Below are positions 9,170 through 20,412 of a stretch of 64,000 nucleotides of DNA, one piece after another. The notes beneath the pieces were generated by a model. The model saw only the letters and a list, made by a program, of their open reading frames with translations, was not told the DNA's origin and made no database searches. The position numbers and the translations under genes are program-made. Origin of the DNA: Brevibacillus ruminantium (GTDB lineage: Bacteria; Bacillota; Bacilli; Brevibacillales; Brevibacillaceae); NCBI RefSeq assembly GCF_023746555.1, contig NZ_CP098755.1:2429001-2493000 (forward strand), given 5' to 3'. The first letter of the stretch is position 1. Every line of letters begins with the position of its first letter.

Positions 9170-9833
9170 AATTCTCTTTGGATTTGGCGCTGGTCTGCTG
9201 GTGGCGACGTCCATTCTGGGAGCGCTGTCTCAACTGGGCGGACCTACGGAAGCAGAATCACAGACACTCACCAGAGAGCAGATCGAAAAATTGGCGGAAC
9301 AGAGCCAGTTGGTCGTTCTCTCAAAAGAGGAGTTCGATCAGCTGAAGCAGGAGAAAAAGCTCTCTCTACCAATAGCTGAGCCGCCTAAGCAACCGGCGGT
9401 ACCCTCGTCCCCGCCGCCTGAAGTTCCAAAAACAGCAACACCAAAAGCACCATCAACTGGCGATTCAGTGGTGAAAGCATCAAGCCCGCCGTCCAAGCCC
9501 AGTCAGCCTGAGCTTTCTCAGGCTAATGAACCGGCTGCTCCCCAATCAAGCGGGCCTGCTTCTTCAGTCATGGAGACACCGGCAGCCCCTGTAAGTATTC
9601 AACAAGAGACGGCAAAGGAAACAAAATCAATCACGATTCCATACAAGGCCACTGCGGAAGGAGTAGCCCGCACATTGGTTGAGTCCGGCATATTGAACGC
9701 GGACAACCGCTTTGTGGACACCCTCAGGGCGCAAGACAAACTGGACCGGATTCGGGTCGGTACCTATCAGATTCCTTTGGGAGCCAGTGAAGAAGAGATC
9801 GTGAAAATCATCGCAACGCCTCCTAAAAAATGA
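9156..9833 (+). CDS. Membrane-anchored MltG/YceG-like protein with Pro-rich linker
   Basis: Single N-terminal membrane helix (about 4-24), a Pro/Ala/Ser-rich extracellular linker (about 70-155), and a C-terminal region whose pattern ATAEGVARTLVESGILNADN... VGTYQIP resembles the LysM-like domain preceding the catalytic part of MltG endolytic transglycosylases. The catalytic domain itself is absent, so enzymatic activity is not expected. ATG at 9156 (MKKTEIL) with GGGGGA upstream is preferred over the GTG at 9138; it overlaps the upstream gene by 14 bases. A strong terminator overlaps its end. Confidence 0.72.
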   Translation: MKKTEILFGFGAGLLVATSILGALSQLGGPTEAESQTLTREQIEKLAEQSQLVVLSKEEFDQLKQEKKLSLPIAEPPKQPAVPSSPPPEVPKTATPKAPSTGDSVVKASSPPSKPSQPELSQANEPAAPQSSGPASSVMETPAAPVSIQQETAKETKSITIPYKATAEGVARTLVESGILNADNRFVDTLRAQDKLDRIRVGTYQIPLGASEEEIVKIIATPPKK

Positions 9834-9846
9834 GGCGTTACTTTTT
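9815..9846 (+). terminator. Intrinsic terminator ending the chemotaxis/sigD operon
   Basis: Perfect 8-bp stem AACGCCTC (9815-9822) / GAGGCGTT (9832-9839) with a 9-base loop that includes the first base of the stop codon of the MltG-like gene, followed by AC and five T. It separates the motility operon from the rpsB promoter. Confidence 0.85.
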
Positions 9847-9869
9847 GGGCGGGAAATGGGATTCGTTTC

Positions 9870-9898
9870 TTGCAATCATATAGGGCATATGATATATT
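9870..9898 (+). promoter_or_regulatory. Sigma-A promoter of rpsB
   Basis: TTGCAA (9870-9875), a 17-base spacer, then TATATT (9893-9898), predicting a start near 9905 and a leader of about 120 bases before rpsB. Spacing is ideal and both boxes are close to consensus, fitting a highly expressed ribosomal gene. Confidence 0.75.
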
Positions 9899-9944
9899 GA
9901 TTAACGGTGTTGAATTCGCACGTCCACCAATTCCTGCAAGGGTG

Positions 9945-9964
9945 CTGCCAGGACTGGCAGTTTT
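9945..9964 (+). promoter_or_regulatory. Hairpin with T-run in the rpsB leader (possible attenuator)
   Basis: CTGCC (9945-9949) pairs with GGCAG (9956-9960), followed by TTTT. It lies in the untranslated leader, about 65 bases before the rpsB start. S2 synthesis is often autoregulated through its leader, so this may be part of such a structure, but the stem is short and no known leader motif was recognised. Confidence 0.4.
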
Positions 9965-10028
9965 GTCAGGAAAATGCGGTGAGGCGGAGGTAAGCACAAA
10001 AAAACCATTTCATGAGGAGGTGTGAAAT

Positions 10029-10736
10029 ATGGCAGTTATTTCGATGAAACAGCTTCTCGAGGCTGGTGTTCACTTCGGTCACCAAACTCGTCGCTGGAAC
10101 CCGAAAATGGCACGCTATATCTTCACCGAACGTAACGGAATCTACATTATCGACCTGCAAAAAACCGTGAAAAAAGTTGAGGAAGCGTACAACTTTGTAC
10201 GTGAACTGGCTCAAAACGGCGGAAAAGTGCTCTTCGTTGGTACGAAAAAACAAGCACAAGAATCCGTAAAAGAAGAAGCAGAACGTACAGGTCACTACTA
10301 CATCAACCAACGCTGGTTGGGTGGTACCCTGACAAACTTCACTACCATTAAAAAACGTACAGCTCGTCTTGCTGAGCTGAACCGTATGGAAGAAGACGGC
10401 ACTTTCGCTGTTCTGCCGAAGAAAGAAGTTATCGTTCTTCGCAAAGAAAAAGAACGTTTGGAAAAATTCCTGGGCGGTATCGCTCATATGGACGAACTGC
10501 CAGACGCTCTGTTCGTCATCGATCCGCGCAAAGAGCGCATCGCTGTAGCAGAAGCTCGCAAGCTGGGTATCCCAATCGTAGCGATTGTAGATACTAACTG
10601 CGACCCAGATGAGATCGATTACGTAATCCCTGGTAACGACGACGCGATCCGCGCTGTCAAATTGCTCACTTCGAAAATGGCTGATGCTCTGACTGAAGGA
10701 AACCAAGGCGGAGAGCAAGCTACAACAACTGCGTAA
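10029..10736 (+). CDS. rpsB: 30S ribosomal protein S2
   Basis: Small-subunit ribosomal protein that binds 16S rRNA on the solvent side between head and platform. The 235-residue sequence starts [19 protein letters not shown] with the family signatures [19 protein letters not shown] and [26 protein letters not shown] follows GAGGAGGTG. It has its own promoter and a strong terminator just downstream, so it is mostly transcribed alone, with tsf probably reached by read-through. Confidence 0.99.
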   Translation: MAVISMKQLLEAGVHFGHQTRRWNPKMARYIFTERNGIYIIDLQKTVKKVEEAYNFVRELAQNGGKVLFVGTKKQAQESVKEEAERTGHYYINQRWLGGTLTNFTTIKKRTARLAELNRMEEDGTFAVLPKKEVIVLRKEKERLEKFLGGIAHMDELPDALFVIDPRKERIAVAEARKLGIPIVAIVDTNCDPDEIDYVIPGNDDAIRAVKLLTSKMADALTEGNQGGEQATTTA

Positions 10737-10748
10737 GCATGTGTAAGA

Positions 10749-10787
10749 GGGTGGACTGAGGGTTTCAGAACCCCGTCCACCTTTTTT
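10749..10787 (+). terminator. Intrinsic terminator between rpsB and tsf
   Basis: GGTGGAC (10750-10756) pairs with GTCCACC (10775-10781), with inner stem GGGTT / AACCC, followed by six T. Probably partial, because no convincing tsf promoter is seen after it. Confidence 0.88.
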
Positions 10788-10830
10788 ATCACCTATACTT
10801 AGATTGGATATAATCAAGGAGGTCAATGAT

Positions 10831-11718
10831 ATGGCAATCAGTGCACAAGCAGTAAAAGAACTGCGTGAACGTACAGGCGCAGGGATGATGGACTGCAAAC
10901 GCGCTCTTGAAGAAACGAACGGTGATTTGGAAAAAGCAATTGACCTGCTCCGTGAGCGCGGAATCGCGAAAGCGGCTAAAAAAGCAGGACGTATCGCAGC
11001 AGAAGGCTTGACTGCTTATGCAACTAGCGGAAACAGTGCAGCGATCGTAGAAGTTAACTGCGAAACAGACTTCGTGGGCAAAAACCCTGAGTTCCAAGAG
11101 CTGGTGAAAGACGTTGCTGAGCACGTGGTAACCCAACGTCCTGCAAGTGTAGAAGAAGCGTTGGAACAGCCTTTCAAAGGCCAAGGCGAAACACTTGGAC
11201 ATGTCATCAGCGAAAAAATCGCGACAATCGGGGAAAACATCTCCCTGCGCCGTTTTGCCATCCTCGATAAATCCGACAACGGCGCATTCGGTACTTACCT
11301 GCACATGGGTGGACGCATTGGTGTTCTGGTTGCGCTTGAGGGTACGACAGATGAATCCCTGGCAAAAGACCTGGGCATGCACGCTGCTGCTTCCAACCCG
11401 CGTTTTGCAAACCGTGAAGAAGTATCTGCAGATGAGATCGAGCGCGAGCGTGAGGTTCTGAAAAACCAAGCACTGGCAGAGGGCAAACCTGCAAACATCG
11501 TGGAAAAAATGGTCGAAGGCCGTCTTTCCAAGTATTTCGAAGAATACGTGATGGTGGAACAACCATTCGTAAAAGACCCAGACAAAAAAGTTGGCGCTCT
11601 GCTGAAAGAAGCTGGCGCAACGCTCAAAGGCTTCGTGCGCTACCAGGTGGGCGAAGGCATTGAGAAAAAGCAAGAAGACTTTGCAGCAGAAGTTATGGCG
11701 CAAGTTAATAAGCAATAA
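10831..11718 (+). CDS. tsf: Translation elongation factor Ts
   Basis: Guanine-nucleotide exchange factor for EF-Tu. The N-terminal UBA-like domain ([19 protein letters not shown]) and the exchange motif around TDFVGKN are clear; 295 residues fits Bacillales EF-Ts. ATG at 10831 sits behind AAGGAGGTC; an in-frame start 27 bases upstream would make a non-conserved extension and is rejected. Followed by a perfect 14-bp terminator. Confidence 0.98.
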   Translation: MAISAQAVKELRERTGAGMMDCKRALEETNGDLEKAIDLLRERGIAKAAKKAGRIAAEGLTAYATSGNSAAIVEVNCETDFVGKNPEFQELVKDVAEHVVTQRPASVEEALEQPFKGQGETLGHVISEKIATIGENISLRRFAILDKSDNGAFGTYLHMGGRIGVLVALEGTTDESLAKDLGMHAAASNPRFANREEVSADEIEREREVLKNQALAEGKPANIVEKMVEGRLSKYFEEYVMVEQPFVKDPDKKVGALLKEAGATLKGFVRYQVGEGIEKKQEDFAAEVMAQVNKQ

Positions 11719-11725
11719 GAACTGG

Positions 11726-11757
11726 AAAATAGGGAACACCTGCGTGTTCCCTATTTT
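11726..11757 (+). terminator. Intrinsic terminator after tsf
   Basis: Perfect 14-bp stem AAAATAGGGAACAC (11726-11739) / GTGTTCCCTATTTT (11744-11757) with a 4-base loop CTGC; the T-run is inside the 3' arm. The matching A-run could let it act in both directions. Confidence 0.9.
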
Positions 11758-11789
11758 ATAAGAAATAAGATCTTCTGCCACGCGAATAA

Positions 11790-12581
<792 letters not shown>

Positions 12582-12584
12582 CAT

Positions 12585-13142
12585 ATGCCGCAATCCGTAT
12601 TGAAAGAAATGGAAGATCGAATGGGGAAAGCGATCGCAGCGTTGAAAAAAGACCTTTCGAGCCTCCGCGCAGGCCGTGCAAATCCAGCTATTCTCGATAA
12701 AGTCGTTGTTGACTACTATGGAACGCCAACCCCGATTTCTCAGTTAGCAAATATCAGCGTGCCTGAGCCGCGGATGCTGACAATTCAGCCTTGGGATAAA
12801 TCGTCGCTGAAGGAAATTGACAGAGCGATTCAACAGTCTGATTTGGGCTTGACGCCTTCCAATGACGGAACGATTATTCGCATCGCGATTCCGCCACTGA
12901 CAGAAGAGCGCAGAAAAGAACTGGTGAAAATGGCAAACAAGAGTGGAGAAGAGACGAAAGTGGCTATCCGGAACATCCGACGCGATGCCAACGATGAAAT
13001 CAAAAAGCTGGAAAAAGCTGCTACGATTTCAGAAGACGAATCTCGCCGCCACCAAGAGACAATCCAGAAAACAACGGATAAGTATATCGCGGACGTCGAT
13101 AAAACCGTGAAGGAAAAAGAAAAAGACATTCTGGAAGTTTAA
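12585..13142 (+). CDS. frr: Ribosome recycling factor
   Basis: Splits post-termination ribosomes together with EF-G. The 185-residue sequence has the family hallmarks [15 protein letters not shown] near the N-terminus and a long C-terminal three-helix bundle rich in charged residues ([20 protein letters not shown]). ATG behind AGGGGGA overlapping the pyrH end, so translation is probably coupled to pyrH. Normal length for the family. Confidence 0.98.
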   Translation: MPQSVLKEMEDRMGKAIAALKKDLSSLRAGRANPAILDKVVVDYYGTPTPISQLANISVPEPRMLTIQPWDKSSLKEIDRAIQQSDLGLTPSNDGTIIRIAIPPLTEERRKELVKMANKSGEETKVAIRNIRRDANDEIKKLEKAATISEDESRRHQETIQKTTDKYIADVDKTVKEKEKDILEV

Positions 13143-13149
13143 TGCTTTG

Positions 13150-13171
13150 ATCCCCCTCAGCCGAGGGGGAT
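13150..13171 (+). other. Hairpin between frr and uppS
   Basis: ATCCCCCTC (13150-13158) and GAGGGGGAT (13163-13171) form a perfect 9-bp stem with an AGCC loop. No T-run follows, so it is more likely an mRNA-stability or processing hairpin than a terminator; the operon continues into uppS. Confidence 0.6.
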
Positions 13172-13205
13172 GAATGTCTATATCTCTCATTACGGGGGAA
13201 CACTT

Positions 13206-13976
13206 ATGTTAGAACATCTCGCGCGCAAGTGGGCTCGAAAAGAAAAACAGGAGCAAACCGCGGAATTTGACAAAGACGGCGTGATTCCAAATCACATTGC
13301 GGTGATTATGGACGGGAACGGGCGATGGGCGAAAGCACGAAATCTGCCAAGGATCGCTGGCCACCGTTCCGGTATGAAAACCGTCAAGGAAATCGTCAGA
13401 GCTTCTGATGAGATCGGCGTCAAGTATTTAACCATGTACGCCTTTTCAACCGAGAACTGGAAACGACCGCGGGAAGAAGTAGACTTTTTGATGAAGCTGC
13501 CGCAGGAATTTTTGTCGACAGAATTGGAAGAATTGGTTGAACGAAACGTGAGAATTCGCATGGTAGGCAGTAAAGAGGAGCTGCCTGCACATACCATCAA
13601 GGCTCTGGAAACAGCAGAGATGCGAACGAGAGGAAATACAGGATTGCAACTGAACTTTGCGCTGAATTACGGAGGACGCAAGGAAATTGCGATTGCTGTA
13701 AAAGATATAGTTACCCGAATACAAGCGGGTGAGATCGACCTGGATCAACTAAACGAAGAGATGATTTCCCGACATCTGTACACGAGTGACATCCCAGACC
13801 CAGACCTTTTGATTCGCACCAGTGGAGAACTTCGTTTAAGCAACTTTATGTTGTGGCAGTTGGCCTACACGGAATTATGGTTTACCGATGTGCTTTGGCC
13901 CGATTTTACCAGGGAACATTTGTATCAAGCAATTGCAGAATACCAGGGGCGAGCTCGTCGCTATGGAGCGGTATAA
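13206..13976 (+). CDS. uppS: Undecaprenyl diphosphate synthase (isoprenyl transferase)
   Basis: Condenses farnesyl diphosphate with eight isopentenyl diphosphates (cis) to make the C55 carrier used for peptidoglycan and wall polymers. IAVIMDGNGRWAKAR carries catalytic D36; the C-terminal DLLIRTSGELRLSNFMLWQ and the LWPDF end are diagnostic. ATG at 13206 behind CGGGGGA gives 256 residues; the in-frame ATG at 13170 lies in the hairpin region and is less likely. Neighbours cdsA, dxr and ispG put lipid and isoprenoid steps together. Confidence 0.97.
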   Translation: MLEHLARKWARKEKQEQTAEFDKDGVIPNHIAVIMDGNGRWAKARNLPRIAGHRSGMKTVKEIVRASDEIGVKYLTMYAFSTENWKRPREEVDFLMKLPQEFLSTELEELVERNVRIRMVGSKEELPAHTIKALETAEMRTRGNTGLQLNFALNYGGRKEIAIAVKDIVTRIQAGEIDLDQLNEEMISRHLYTSDIPDPDLLIRTSGELRLSNFMLWQLAYTELWFTDVLWPDFTREHLYQAIAEYQGRARRYGAV

Positions 13977-13994
13977 GCCAAGAGGTGGAATCAG

Positions 13995-14783
13995 TTGAAG
14001 CAGCGGATTATTACAGGCCTCATTGGTGGGGCGGGCTTTTTATTCATGGTTTATCTGGGGGGCGCGTGGTTCTCCTCACTCGTCTTTGTTTTGGCCGTCA
14101 TAGGCCTTTTTGAATTTTTGCGGATGGCGAACATCCAACCGTTGAGTGTGGCAGGGGTACTGGGCTACGTGCTCTTGATCAGTATAATGTGGCCAGCTCT
14201 CTCCTTCACGGGCCAGACTGGACTTGTCATGCCGGATCTGTTGCTGCCCGTAACCCTTCTTCTGCTCTTATACGCGGTTTTTCGAAAAAACCTGTTTCAC
14301 ATTGAACATGCCGCTCTTACTTTGCTGGGAGCGTTATACATAAGCTATGGCTTTGCCTACATGGCTGCCCTGCGCAATTTGTCGGACACAGGCCTGTTGC
14401 TTACTGTACTGGTTATCTTGGGAATATGGTCGACCGATTCGGGGGCCTATTTCGTGGGCAGAGCGGTAGGCAAACGAAAGCTGTGGCCTGCGATCAGTCC
14501 CAACAAAACCATAGAGGGTGCTGTCGGGGGCCTGCTGGTCGCGATTCTGGTCGTGATGGCGGTTAATGCCTGGATTGGCCATATCCCATATGACCAGGCC
14601 CTCCTGCTGGCACTCGTTACAGGGATTGCGGGGCAGCTCGGCGATTTGGTTGAATCGGCGATGAAACGTCATTTTGGTGTAAAAGACTCCGGCCGAATCT
14701 TTCCGGGCCACGGAGGGGTGCTGGATCGTTTTGACAGTATGATTCTTGTATTTCCCATTCTGCATTTACTCGGAATGGTCTAG
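13995..14783 (+). CDS. cdsA: Phosphatidate cytidylyltransferase CdsA
   Basis: Integral membrane enzyme making CDP-diacylglycerol from phosphatidic acid and CTP for phospholipid synthesis. Seven or so hydrophobic helices run through the 262 residues, and the C-terminal signature LGDLVESAMKRHFGVKDSG followed by FPGHGGVLDRFDS is the CDS family motif with its metal-binding aspartates. TTG start at 13995 behind AAGAGGTGG, 18 bases after uppS. Confidence 0.97.
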   Translation: MKQRIITGLIGGAGFLFMVYLGGAWFSSLVFVLAVIGLFEFLRMANIQPLSVAGVLGYVLLISIMWPALSFTGQTGLVMPDLLLPVTLLLLLYAVFRKNLFHIEHAALTLLGALYISYGFAYMAALRNLSDTGLLLTVLVILGIWSTDSGAYFVGRAVGKRKLWPAISPNKTIEGAVGGLLVAILVVMAVNAWIGHIPYDQALLLALVTGIAGQLGDLVESAMKRHFGVKDSGRIFPGHGGVLDRFDSMILVFPILHLLGMV

Positions 14784-14822
14784 TGGGATACGCCATATAG
14801 AAAGACATAGAGGGTGAAACAC

Positions 14823-15983
14823 TTGAAACGAATATCGCTCTTGGGTTCTACCGGATCAGTTGGGAAGAGTACACTCGATGTGGTAGCCCAGCATCCAGAG
14901 GAGTTTCGTGTAGTTGCCCTGGCCGGGGGAACAAATGTAGAGCTGTTAGCCGAACAGGTTAAGCAGTTTCAGCCGGAGCTTGTCTCAGTTGGTACGACGC
15001 AAGGTGCCAACGAACTGCGCGAACGTTTGGGGAAACGTCAGGTAGAAATCGTCTGCGGAAATGAAGGGCTCGAAGAGGTAGCGAAGCATCCAAGTTCAAA
15101 CTTTGTCATGACGGCAGTCGTCGGCAGTGTTGGAGTTGCACCGACGTTAGCGGCTATCGAAGCGGGGAAAACGATCGGTCTGGCCAATAAGGAAACACTT
15201 GTCAGCGCAGGTCACATCGTGATGAAGGCAGCCAAAGAACGGGGCGTTTCCATCATCCCGGTAGACAGTGAGCACTCTGCGATTTTTCAATGCATGGAAG
15301 GCTCCCGAAGAGAAGATGTTTCTCGCATCATCCTGACGGCTTCTGGAGGTTCTTTCCGTCATTTGAGCAGGGAAGAGCTGGCTCACGTAACACTGGAGCA
15401 GGCGCTGCATCATCCGAACTGGAGCATGGGCTCGAAGATTACGATTGACTCGGCGACGATGATGAACAAAGGCTTTGAGGTCATTGAAGCCCACTGGCTT
15501 TTTGATCTTCCGTACGACAAAATTGAATGTGTTCTCCATTATGAGAGTATCATTCATTCCATGGTAGAATATAAAGACAGAGCAGTGATGGCGCAGCTTG
15601 GCACTCCCGATATGCGCGTACCAATCCAGTATGCGCTAAGCTATCCGGGGAGAATGCCGCTTGCGACAGAACCGCTCGACCTGGTGAAAAGCGGTACTCT
15701 TCACTTTGCACCGATGGATTTTGACCGCTATCCTCTGTTACAATTGGCTTATGATTGTGGCAGGATAGGAGGCACTCACCCTACGGTGTTGAATGCAGCA
15801 AATGAAGTGGCTGTTAACAGCTTTTTGCAAGGAGCGATTGATTTTATACAAATTGAACAGATCGTTCGCCAGACATGTGAAGCCCATCAGGGTATCAGTG
15901 ATCCTTCTCTGGAAGAAATCCTTTTTGCAGACCAGTGGGCGCGCCAGGAAGCTGTCAACTGTTTACACAGGGACCTGCGCTAA
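14823..15983 (+). CDS. dxr: 1-Deoxy-D-xylulose 5-phosphate reductoisomerase
   Basis: Second step of the MEP isoprenoid pathway: NADPH-dependent conversion of DXP to MEP. Seen are the nucleotide-binding loop [13 protein letters not shown], the NKETLVSAG segment, the metal-binding [11 protein letters not shown] and the substrate loop [18 protein letters not shown] at 14823 (MKRISLLG) has GAGGGTG 6 bases upstream and is preferred over GTG at 14814. ispG lies two genes downstream, so the pathway is partly clustered. 386 residues, full length. Confidence 0.97.
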   Translation: MKRISLLGSTGSVGKSTLDVVAQHPEEFRVVALAGGTNVELLAEQVKQFQPELVSVGTTQGANELRERLGKRQVEIVCGNEGLEEVAKHPSSNFVMTAVVGSVGVAPTLAAIEAGKTIGLANKETLVSAGHIVMKAAKERGVSIIPVDSEHSAIFQCMEGSRREDVSRIILTASGGSFRHLSREELAHVTLEQALHHPNWSMGSKITIDSATMMNKGFEVIEAHWLFDLPYDKIECVLHYESIIHSMVEYKDRAVMAQLGTPDMRVPIQYALSYPGRMPLATEPLDLVKSGTLHFAPMDFDRYPLLQLAYDCGRIGGTHPTVLNAANEVAVNSFLQGAIDFIQIEQIVRQTCEAHQGISDPSLEEILFADQWARQEAVNCLHRDLR

Positions 15984-16009
15984 TTAAGGAATGAAAGGTG
16001 GCTGTTCAC

Positions 16010-17278
16010 TTGCCCTTTCCCAATTTGGATTCAGTAGAATCGATTCTCGCGATCGTCATCGTATTTGGTGTACTTGTCTTTGTGCATGAACTGGGTCATT
16101 TTCTCCTGGCAAAACGGGCCGGCATCTTGTGTCGGGAGTTTGCACTGGGGATGGGACCAAAGATATTTAGCGTAAAGCGAGGAGAAACAGAATATACGCT
16201 GCGGCTTTTGCCGATTGGCGGGATGGTCCGCATGGCGGGCGAGGACCCGGAGCTTGATATCCTGAAACCGCACATGGAAGTAACCTTGGTGCGTGATGCA
16301 GTAGGGAAAGTAACCCGGATCCTGCTGGATGGACCAAGTGGTGATGAAAGAGGAGCAGTGACCGGTACGATTGTCCGCTTTGATTTGGAACAAGCCCTGT
16401 CGATTGTACTTGATACAGAAGGGGAGCAGCGGACATTTTCGGTTCATCCACAGGCTCATTTGGTGAAAGATGGATACGAGGTGCAAATCGCCCCGCTCAA
16501 CCGTCAATTCAAAGGCAAGACGATCATGCAGCGTTTTTGGGCTATTTTTGCCGGCCCAGCAGCCAACTTTTTGCTCGCTTTTGTGTTGTTTATTGTCATC
16601 GGACTTGCTTACGGTGTTCCGTCCAATGGCCCGATCCTGGGGGACATCCTACCGAACGGCCCAGCAGCAAAGGCTGGACTGCAAGCGGGAGATAAGGTAA
16701 TCTCGATTCAGGGACAGCCCGTTTCCACATGGAAAGAACTGGTCGAGATCGTCGGCAAATCTCCGGATAAGGATCTGGGATTTGTCGTCCTTCGCGGCAA
16801 TCAGCAAATCTCGGCCAAGGTGCATGTGTTCAACGAAAAGAACGTGGGGAAAATCATGGTGACGAATGCCATCACATACGCACCGGGTGAAGTTCTTCAA
16901 TACGGAGCAAACCAGACCTACGAGTTCACCGCGATGATTTTGAAAAGCCTGGGGATGCTCTTTACCGGAACGGTCGGTTTAAAAGATCTGAGCGGTCCCG
17001 TGGGAATCTTCAAGATGACAGGAGAGTTTGCCCAACAAGGCTTGGCCATTTTGATGAAATGGGCGGCTGTACTCAGTATCAACCTGGGGCTGTTTAACCT
17101 GCTTCCCCTGCCTGCTTTAGATGGTGGGAGACTTGCATTTCTGGTCGCAGAGGCATTGCGCGGCAGACCAGTCGACCCCCACAAGGAAGGGATGGTTCAC
17201 TTCCTCGGTTTTGCACTGCTGATGCTGCTGATTCTGGTTGTGACGTGGAACGATTTGCAGCGGCTGTTTACCGAATAA
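16010..17278 (+). CDS. rseP: Site-2 intramembrane zinc protease RseP (RasP)
   Basis: Membrane metalloprotease that cuts anti-sigma factors and leftover signal peptides within the bilayer. HELGH gives zinc ligands H26 and H30 and catalytic E27 in the first helix; a PDZ domain follows ([21 protein letters not shown]), and the third ligand is in [12 protein letters not shown] near the C-terminus. Four hydrophobic segments. TTG at 16010 with AAAGGTGG upstream is chosen; GTG at 15998 behind AAGGA is an alternative adding four residues. About 422 residues. Confidence 0.95.
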   Translation: MPFPNLDSVESILAIVIVFGVLVFVHELGHFLLAKRAGILCREFALGMGPKIFSVKRGETEYTLRLLPIGGMVRMAGEDPELDILKPHMEVTLVRDAVGKVTRILLDGPSGDERGAVTGTIVRFDLEQALSIVLDTEGEQRTFSVHPQAHLVKDGYEVQIAPLNRQFKGKTIMQRFWAIFAGPAANFLLAFVLFIVIGLAYGVPSNGPILGDILPNGPAAKAGLQAGDKVISIQGQPVSTWKELVEIVGKSPDKDLGFVVLRGNQQISAKVHVFNEKNVGKIMVTNAITYAPGEVLQYGANQTYEFTAMILKSLGMLFTGTVGLKDLSGPVGIFKMTGEFAQQGLAILMKWAAVLSINLGLFNLLPLPALDGGRLAFLVAEALRGRPVDPHKEGMVHFLGFALLMLLILVVTWNDLQRLFTE

Positions 17279-17324
17279 AACCAAGCTTCACAGACTGTTT
17301 GACAAACATAAAGGATGGTGCTCT

Positions 17325-18407
17325 ATGTACAAGCGAGAGGAGACCAAACCGGTTTTCGTGGGAGATGTACAAATTGGAGGACAAAAAAGTGTCGTCATTC
17401 AATCCATGACGACTGCTGATACACGCGACGTAGAGGCAACCCTGGCGGAGATTCAGCGTCTTCACGACGTGGGTTGCCAAATTGTCCGCTTGGCAGTGAT
17501 CAACGAGGATGCCGCTCGTTCGATCAAAGCCATCAAGGAGCGCTCTCCATTACCGCTCGTGGCAGACATTCACTTTGACTACAAGCTGGCGCTGATCGCT
17601 TTGGAAAGCGGAATTGACAAAATCCGCATCAACCCGGGGAACATCGGCTCCAAAGAAAAAACGAAGGCGGTTGTAGAAGCTTGCCGGGAACGGAATGTCC
17701 CGATTCGCATCGGCGTAAACTCCGGCTCTGTAGAAAAGCGGCTGCTTGAAAAATACGGGTATCCATCTCCAGAAGCGATCGTAGAAAGTGCCATGAATCA
17801 TGTGCACATTCTCGAAGAGCTTCACTATGAGAACATCGTGATTTCCCTGAAGTCCTCGGATGTTCCGACGATGATCCAAACCTATTCCTTGATGGCTCAA
17901 AAACGCAACTATCCGCTTCACGTCGGCGTGACGGAAGCGGGCACCCAGTTTTCCGGAAGTATCAAATCTTCTGTCGGAATCGGAACGGTTTTGTCCATGG
18001 GAATTGGCGATACGATCCGTGTCTCGCTGACCGCCGACCCGGTAGAGGAGATTAAAGTTGCGAAGCAAATTCTGCGCAGTCTCGATATCGTCAATAACGA
18101 TCCGATCGTCATTGCCTGCCCATCTTGCGGACGCTGTGCGATTGATTTGATCGGTTTGGCCACGAAAGTGGAGGATGCGGTTTCCACTTTGAAGACTCCA
18201 TTGAAAATCGCCGTCATGGGATGTGCTGTAAACGGACCGGGAGAGGCTCGTGAAGCGGATGTAGGGGTTGCCGGCGGGAACGGTGAAGGGTTGATCTTCC
18301 GTCACGGCGAGATTGTACGGAAGGTGAAGGAAACCGAACTGTTCGAGGAACTGATGAAGGAAATTCATGAAATTGTGGAAGAGAAAAAGACCACTCAGGT
18401 CGGTTAG
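17325..18407 (+). CDS. ispG: 4-Hydroxy-3-methylbut-2-enyl diphosphate synthase IspG
   Basis: [4Fe-4S] enzyme of the MEP pathway that reductively opens MEcPP to HMBPP. N-terminal TIM-barrel with the [11 protein letters not shown] region, and the C-terminal cluster domain with cysteines in [12 protein letters not shown] and [12 protein letters not shown], the third Cys followed by the catalytic Glu. 360 residues, normal for Gram-positive IspG. ATG behind AAAGGATGG, 47 bases after rseP. Confidence 0.97.
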   Translation: MYKREETKPVFVGDVQIGGQKSVVIQSMTTADTRDVEATLAEIQRLHDVGCQIVRLAVINEDAARSIKAIKERSPLPLVADIHFDYKLALIALESGIDKIRINPGNIGSKEKTKAVVEACRERNVPIRIGVNSGSVEKRLLEKYGYPSPEAIVESAMNHVHILEELHYENIVISLKSSDVPTMIQTYSLMAQKRNYPLHVGVTEAGTQFSGSIKSSVGIGTVLSMGIGDTIRVSLTADPVEEIKVAKQILRSLDIVNNDPIVIACPSCGRCAIDLIGLATKVEDAVSTLKTPLKIAVMGCAVNGPGEAREADVGVAGGNGEGLIFRHGEIVRKVKETELFEELMKEIHEIVEEKKTTQVG

Positions 18408-18437
18408 ACCCCCTGCATCGTGAAGGAGGACACTTGT

Positions 18438-20186
18438 GTGTTAAAGCAAAGTCAGATATTGATTCCTACTCTGCGGGAGGTTCCTGCGGATGCGGAAATA
18501 GCCAGTCATAAACTGCTGCTCCGTGCAGGTATGGCGCGCCAGCTGGCGTCCGGTATTTATACCTACCTGCCGCTGGCACTGCGAACGTTGCATAAAATCC
18601 AGGCGATTGTTCGTGAGGAAATGAATCGTGCGGGTGCTCAGGAGCTGCTCATGCCTGCCATGCAGCCTGCAGAATTATGGCATCAAACCGGCCGTTGGGA
18701 TGTGTACGGTCCGGAATTGGTTCGCCTGAAAGACCGGCATGATCGGCCGTTTGCACTGGGTCCGACCCACGAAGAAGTGATCACCAGCTTGGTTCGTGAT
18801 GAGATCAATTCTTACAAGAAACTGCCGATCAATCTGTATCAAATTCAGACGAAATTCCGTGATGAGGTACGTCCGCGCTTCGGCTTGATCCGTTCCCGTG
18901 AATTCATCATGAAGGATGCGTATTCCTTCGATACTACCCAAGAAGGTCTGGACAAGAATTTTCAGGCGATGTATGACGCCTATACCTCCATTTTCACCAG
19001 AGTAGGCCTTCACTTCCGCGCAGTCGAAGCGGATGCCGGAGCAATCGGTGGTAAAGGAACCTACGAGTTTATGGCTCTGTGCGACATCGGTGAAGATACG
19101 ATTGCCTATTCGGAAAATGGCGATTATGCAGCCAATCTGGAAAAAGCAGAAGTGGTGTACAAGCCTGCCGAAAAACCACAAAGCGAAGTGCCATCGCTGG
19201 AGAAGGTGCACACGCCTGCAGTGAAAACCATCGAACAATTGACACAAGCGCTGCAGATCGAAGCGAGTCGCATCATCAAGAGCCTGGTCTATCGCATTGA
19301 TGAGAAGCTGGTCATGGTGCTGGTACGCGGGGATCACGAGATCAACGAAGTCAAACTGAAAAATCTGTTTGATGCTGCTTTTGTCGGATTGGCTTCCGAG
19401 CAGGAGATTCTTGCTGCGATTGGTACTCCTGTCGGCTTTGTAGGCCCTGTCGGCATCGACCAGGAGAAACTGGAGATCGTGGCAGACAACTTTGTCCAGG
19501 ATGTTTATGATGGAGTTGCCGGGGCCAATGAGACGGACTACCATCTGCTTCACGTTCAGCCAGGTCGTGACTTCACGGTTTCCCGCTTTGCAGACCTGCG
19601 CAATATCATGGAAGGCGACGAGTGCCCGCGCGGCGGCGGAGTGATCAAGTTTGCCCGCGGTGTAGAAGTGGGTCACGTCTTCAAGCTGGGAACGAAATAC
19701 TCCACAGCGATGGGGGCAACCTTCCTCGACGAGAACGGACGCAGTCAGCCGATGATCATGGGCTGCTATGGAATCGGGGTTTCCCGGACACTGGCTGCCG
19801 TAATCGAGCAGAATAACGATGAAAACGGGATCATCTGGCCCGTTTCCGTGGCACCTTTCCACGTACACGTCATTCCAGTCAACGCAAAAGTGGAAGCACA
19901 GCGGGAAGCCAGTGAACAGATCACTGCGGCCCTGCAAGCTGCCCAGATCGAAGTGCTGTACGACGACAGACCAGAGCGTGCCGGTGTGAAATTCAAAGAT
20001 GCCGATCTGATCGGTCTCCCGCTTCGCATCACGGTCTCAGACAAGGCTGCTGAAGAAGGTCTGGTCGAAGTTCGGGTGCGCCGTACAGGAGAAACGCATG
20101 AAGTGAAACTGGAAGAGTTGGTATCCTTCGTTCATGCATTGTTAGGCCGTGTTGACAGCACTGGTGCCGAGCTGTTCCGCTCCTGA
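18438..20186 (+). CDS. proS: Prolyl-tRNA synthetase (bacterial type with editing domain)
   Basis: Class II synthetase charging tRNA-Pro. Motif 2 region [30 protein letters not shown] is complete, the YbaK-like insertion editing domain occupies roughly residues 225-400, motif 3 appears in [14 protein letters not shown], and the anticodon domain is C-terminal. GTG at 18438 with AAGGAGGA 7 bases upstream gives 582 residues. No T-box leader fits in the 30-base gap after ispG, so it is probably expressed from the upstream operon. Confidence 0.97.
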   Translation: MLKQSQILIPTLREVPADAEIASHKLLLRAGMARQLASGIYTYLPLALRTLHKIQAIVREEMNRAGAQELLMPAMQPAELWHQTGRWDVYGPELVRLKDRHDRPFALGPTHEEVITSLVRDEINSYKKLPINLYQIQTKFRDEVRPRFGLIRSREFIMKDAYSFDTTQEGLDKNFQAMYDAYTSIFTRVGLHFRAVEADAGAIGGKGTYEFMALCDIGEDTIAYSENGDYAANLEKAEVVYKPAEKPQSEVPSLEKVHTPAVKTIEQLTQALQIEASRIIKSLVYRIDEKLVMVLVRGDHEINEVKLKNLFDAAFVGLASEQEILAAIGTPVGFVGPVGIDQEKLEIVADNFVQDVYDGVAGANETDYHLLHVQPGRDFTVSRFADLRNIMEGDECPRGGGVIKFARGVEVGHVFKLGTKYSTAMGATFLDENGRSQPMIMGCYGIGVSRTLAAVIEQNNDENGIIWPVSVAPFHVHVIPVNAKVEAQREASEQITAALQAAQIEVLYDDRPERAGVKFKDADLIGLPLRITVSDKAAEEGLVEVRVRRTGETHEVKLEELVSFVHALLGRVDSTGAELFRS

Positions 20187-20225
20187 TTACAAGCAGGAAT
20201 TTACACAGATTTTGTCGAATTAGTC

Positions 20226-20266
20226 GGGGTACTCCCCTGGTTTTCAGGGGGTGCCTCTTTTATTTT
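20226..20266 (+). terminator. Probable terminator after proS
   Basis: CCCCTG (20234-20239) pairs with CAGGGG (20245-20250); flanking bases extend the stem imperfectly (GG..ACT / G..GTGCC), and TTTTATTTT follows. The remaining bases up to polC (to 20412) show no gene and no clear promoter. Confidence 0.7.
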
Positions 20267-20412
20267 GGGGTCAATGGGAATTTATAAAACTCCTATTGAC
20301 ATATGTGCAATTAAGGCACAGCCAGAAGTCTTGGCGGAACCAAGTATTCTGATAACCGTATACGAGAGCAAGACTCTACGAAAAAGCTGGGAAAATTGAG
20401 GTGGGAGATACC

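Noticed and set aside
10809..10814. TATAAT just before tsf as a promoter
   Set aside because: Its transcription start would fall inside the tsf ribosome site (10816-10822), and no -35 box lies at the right distance.
20187..20412. T-box or other riboswitch between proS and polC
   Set aside because: No T-box signature or known aptamer pattern; TTGACA at 20296 has no -10 partner at 16-18 bases. Only the proS terminator is supported.
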